Origin: Chloroflexota bacterium
GTDB taxonomy: Bacteria > Chloroflexota > Anaerolineae > Caldilineales > Caldilineaceae
Direction of reading: 5' to 3'
Length of the DNA: 33,003 nt
NCBI GenBank assembly: GCA_030058085.1
Contig: JASGTU010000302.1
Span: 1 to 33,003 of the forward strand
The position numbers and the translations under genes were made by a program. Shown here piece after piece: positions 30,804 through 33,003 of the stretch. How positions within the stretch are numbered: the stretch's first letter is position 1; each line of letters begins with the position of its first letter. Below the pieces are notes generated by a model. The model did no database searches, was not told the origin of the DNA, and saw nothing but the letters and a program-made list of their open reading frames with translations.

Positions 30804-30857
30804 GCTGAACATCTCTCCGGTCACAACTCGTAAAAGCCCGGCGCGTCTGCCGCGGGC

Positions 30858-31178
30858 TTAGTCGTCTCCGATGCGAAAGGGGCGTTCCGAGTACTCAGAA
30901 CGCCAACCGCTCTCCGCCGAACGCTCTAGGTAGCGCGCCATGATTGTCGTTCCCAAGAAACCGAGGACGCTGGTCACGAGGGCGACGCTGAGCAGGGCGC
31001 GCGCCTCGTCGAGCATGGCGAAAAGAACGATAATGCCGGCGGCGTGCACGGCGATCGTGTCGAAGGCTACGGTGCGGTTGGGCAGGCTGGGGCCGATGAA
31101 GAGGCGGATGAAGCAGATCACCAGCGAGATCGCCATCAGCAGGATGAGAATGCCTAGGGCTGTGTGGAAGGGCGTCAT
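30858..31178 (-). CDS. mrpF: Mrp Na+/H+ antiporter subunit F
   Basis: A 106-aa subunit with three TM helices. It has ALGILILLMAISLVICFIRL, the motif IGPSLPNRTVAFDTIAVHA with the conserved Asp, and LLSVALVTSVLGFLGTTIMA. It forms part of the membrane antiporter complex. ATG 31178 begins one base after the mrpE stop (TGACATG), so translation is likely coupled. Confidence 0.95.
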   Translation of the reverse strand: MTPFHTALGILILLMAISLVICFIRLFIGPSLPNRTVAFDTIAVHAAGIIVLFAMLDEARALLSVALVTSVLGFLGTTIMARYLERSAESGWRSEYSERPFRIGDD

Positions 31179-31179
31179 G

Positions 31180-31695
31180 TCAGACTCCGCGGGTGGTGCG
31201 CAAGATGAGGCGCTCGAAGCCCTCATGGATCGAATTGCGAAATGCTTCCGGGTCGCCGACTGTGAGGTTATGGACGAAGAGCACCTGTTGGCCTTTGTCG
31301 TTGGTTCCCAGATCGACGCTGAGCGTGCCCGGCGTGAGGGTGATGGCGCTGGCTAGCATGGTGATTTCGAGGCCAGTGGATACCGTCAACGGCACGGCGA
31401 CGATGCCGGGGTCGAGCTTGAGGCGCGGCTGGATGACGAGCCAGGCGATGTTGATGCTGCTCAAGATGATCTGGAAGACTAGAAAGGCGATGAAGTAAGC
31501 GCCCCAAAGGTGTACGCGCCCGTAGCTGCGGTCGAACAGAGCCAGCACGAGGGCGCCGATCACGTAGAAGACCGCGTGGTCCCAGAAGTTGCCGAATACG
31601 CGCAGGAACCAGGGACCACTGGCAGCGACGAGTAGGTTGAGCAGCAGGAAGCGTATGAGCTTGTCCGTGTCGAGATGTGCGTTGTTATTCGCCAT
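31180..31695 (-). CDS. mrpE: Mrp Na+/H+ antiporter subunit E
   Basis: A 171-aa subunit. Its N-terminal hydrophobic half has LIRFLLLNLLVAASGPWFLR and AVFYVIGALVLALF, then AYFIAFLVFQIILSSINIAW. The soluble part has the family pattern VSTGLEITMLASAITLTPGT, LSVDLGTNDKGQQVLFVHNL and HEGFERLIL. ATG 31695 has GGAG 6 nt upstream and overlaps the end of mrpD by 11 nt, so translation is coupled. Confidence 0.95.
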   Translation of the reverse strand: MANNNAHLDTDKLIRFLLLNLLVAASGPWFLRVFGNFWDHAVFYVIGALVLALFDRSYGRVHLWGAYFIAFLVFQIILSSINIAWLVIQPRLKLDPGIVAVPLTVSTGLEITMLASAITLTPGTLSVDLGTNDKGQQVLFVHNLTVGDPEAFRNSIHEGFERLILRTTRGV

Positions 31696-33003
31696 GATTG
31701 GCTCCGGCAAAAGTGATCTCGTCGGTGGGGGCTACGGCCTGGATATAGCCCTCGCGGTCCATTGCCTGCTGCGCCGCAATCGTGAAGCCGCGGTAAACGG
31801 GCGTTGCGAAGATGCCGATGCCCAAGCTCAGGACAACCAGCACAACGATCGGCGCTAAGGTTAGGAATTTCGAGCGCGGCCGGCTCAGCGGCGTAGTCGG
31901 ATAGATCGGCTCAGTCGGCTGTCCCCAGAAGGCCTTCTGCCAGAGGCGCACCATGCTGTTCAGCGTCAGGAAACTGACGAGCAAGCTAACGGCGCCGATC
32001 GCCCAGTAGCGGCCTTCGACAGCAGTCTGCAGCAAGGCCAGTTTGCCCACGAAACCGCTTGACGGCGGCATGCCCGCCAGCGACATAGCCGCAATGAAGA
32101 AGAGGACCGTTAGGGCCGGACGACGACGGCTGAGGCCGCCTAGCTGTGAACGTAAGAAACTGCCGCTGCCCACTTCCATCTCGGCGGCGCCGCTCGCCAT
32201 GAGCAATGCGCTCTTGACGATAATGTTGTGCGCCATCATCGTTATGCCCGCGGCGAGACCGAGGACCGCCAAGGTTGGGTTCAAACTGCCGGCCAAGCCT
32301 AGACCCATAAGCATGTAACCGACCTGGCTGATGATGTGAAAGCTGAGCACGCGGCGCAGCGTGTAGACGGCCATGGAGCCGAAGACGCCGATGACCATCG
32401 TCAGGCCGGCGATGATGAAAATGAAGGGCTGCCACTCGTTCAGAAAGCTGGGGAAGATCAGCGGGTAAATGCGGAAGAGCGTGTAGATGCCGACTTTGGT
32501 CAGCAGCCCGGCAAATAGGGCTGTCACCGAGGGGTGAGGCGTGTGATAGCTGCTCGGCAGCCAGAAGAAGAGCGGGAAGAGTCCCGACTTGCTGCCGAAA
32601 GCGACGAGAAACAAGCCCGCGATCAAAGTCTGTACGGAGGCCGGGGCGTCGGGCATGCGTTGCGCGATGTGCGCCATATTTAGGGTGCCCAGCGTGCCGT
32701 AGGTTGCGCCGGCTGCGGCGAGAAACATGCTCGATGCGATAAGGTTGAGGATCACATAGCGAATGCCGCCGTTAATCTGGCTGATTTGCCCGCCGAGGGT
32801 CAGCAAAGCGAAGCTTGCCATGAGCAAGACTTCAAAGAAGACATACAGGTTAAAGAGATCGCCCGCCAGGAATGCGCCGTTCACGCCCATCAATAGGAAC
32901 ATGACAAGCGGGTAGTAGTTCATGCGCGCCCGTTGATCCAAGGTGCCCATGGCGTAGAACACGGTGGCGACGGTCAGCAGGCCGGCGAATGTGAGCATGA
33001 TGG
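31685..33003 (-). CDS. mrpD: Mrp Na+/H+ antiporter subunit D, 5' end outside the window
   Basis: The last 439 or so codons are present; a family length near 490-500 suggests about 60 N-terminal residues lie beyond 33003. The protein is a polytopic NuoL/M/N-like subunit that forms a proton pathway. NGAFLAGDLFNLYVFFEVLL carries the key TM Glu. GSKSGLFPLFFWLPSSYHTP carries the key Lys, followed by PSVTALFAGLLTKVGIY. VGYMLMGLGLAG and GMPPSSGFVGKLAL are further conserved elements. The expected upstream neighbours (mrpA, B, C) would lie past the window end. It overlaps mrpE by 11 nt. Confidence 0.96.
   Translation of the reverse strand, partial: IMLTFAGLLTVATVFYAMGTLDQRARMNYYPLVMFLLMGVNGAFLAGDLFNLYVFFEVLLMASFALLTLGGQISQINGGIRYVILNLIASSMFLAAAGATYGTLGTLNMAHIAQRMPDAPASVQTLIAGLFLVAFGSKSGLFPLFFWLPSSYHTPHPSVTALFAGLLTKVGIYTLFRIYPLIFPSFLNEWQPFIFIIAGLTMVIGVFGSMAVYTLRRVLSFHIISQVGYMLMGLGLAGSLNPTLAVLGLAAGITMMAHNIIVKSALLMASGAAEMEVGSGSFLRSQLGGLSRRRPALTVLFFIAAMSLAGMPPSSGFVGKLALLQTAVEGRYWAIGAVSLLVSFLTLNSMVRLWQKAFWGQPTEPIYPTTPLSRPRSKFLTLAPIVVLVVLSLGIGIFATPVYRGFTIAAQQAMDREGYIQAVAPTDEITFAGANHGE

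Noticed and set aside
1-33003. CRISPR array, tRNA/rRNA genes, insertion sequences, prophage or integrase genes
   Set aside because: No regularly spaced repeats, TTCGAATC-type T-loops, terminal inverted repeats with transposase, or phage genes were seen; gene content and base use look uniform.

Overview
The window is a gene-dense, GC-rich stretch of bacterial chromosome, mostly housekeeping genes. Several features suggest Chloroflexota (Anaerolineae/Caldilineae-like): an ECF sigma factor paired with a membrane protein whose N-terminal repeat-like motif and DUF5667-type region I associate with that phylum, LysM domains on the same protein, and divergent YchF and ROK proteins. The taxonomy is an inference from protein character, with moderate confidence. 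I saw no rRNA, tRNA, CRISPR array, transposase or prophage gene.

Layout. 1-2700 (minus): a two-gene ABC exporter of the heterodimeric type. It is preceded by a roughly 430-nt leader with a strong promoter, a 28-codon open frame behind a consensus ribosome site, and two intrinsic terminators in series. This looks like ribosome-mediated attenuation of a drug exporter and is the most interesting signal here. 2735-3247 (minus): a VOC/PhnB-like protein with a consensus promoter and a LexA-like box. 3416-5500 (plus): a ROK sugar-kinase-like protein lacking the zinc cysteines, then a divergent YchF-type GTPase. 5586-7106 (minus): an M32 carboxypeptidase, divergent from a two-S1-domain RNA-binding protein (7395-8504, plus). 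8714-10658 (plus): a pteridine-reductase-like SDR with its catalytic Tyr replaced by His, then a dGTPase-type HD hydrolase.

10726-14374 (minus): dprA, a mannose-1-phosphate guanylyltransferase gene and an unrecognised two-TM protein with an acidic linker. 14591-17236 (minus): the classical ffh-rpsP-khpA-rimM translation/secretion operon with its own promoter and an apparent internal terminator before rimM. 17444-19415 (minus): the ECF sigma factor and its likely membrane partner with two LysM domains. 19625-20263 (minus): a CDP-alcohol phosphatidyltransferase. 20470-22596 (minus): a secreted beta-propeller-like (FG-GAP/VCBS) protein. 22897-23880 (plus): malate dehydrogenase. 24026-26308 (minus): polyphosphate kinase. 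26785-29166 (plus): a CPBP-family membrane protease and an MFS transporter. 29163-33003 (minus): the end of an Mrp-type Na+/H+ antiporter operon (mrpD-E-F-G) followed by a MalY/PatB-type PLP lyase.

Many start codons were placed by Shine-Dalgarno position rather than by the longest open frame. Promoters were read by eye as -35/-10 hexamers with 17-18 nt spacers; all are predictions.
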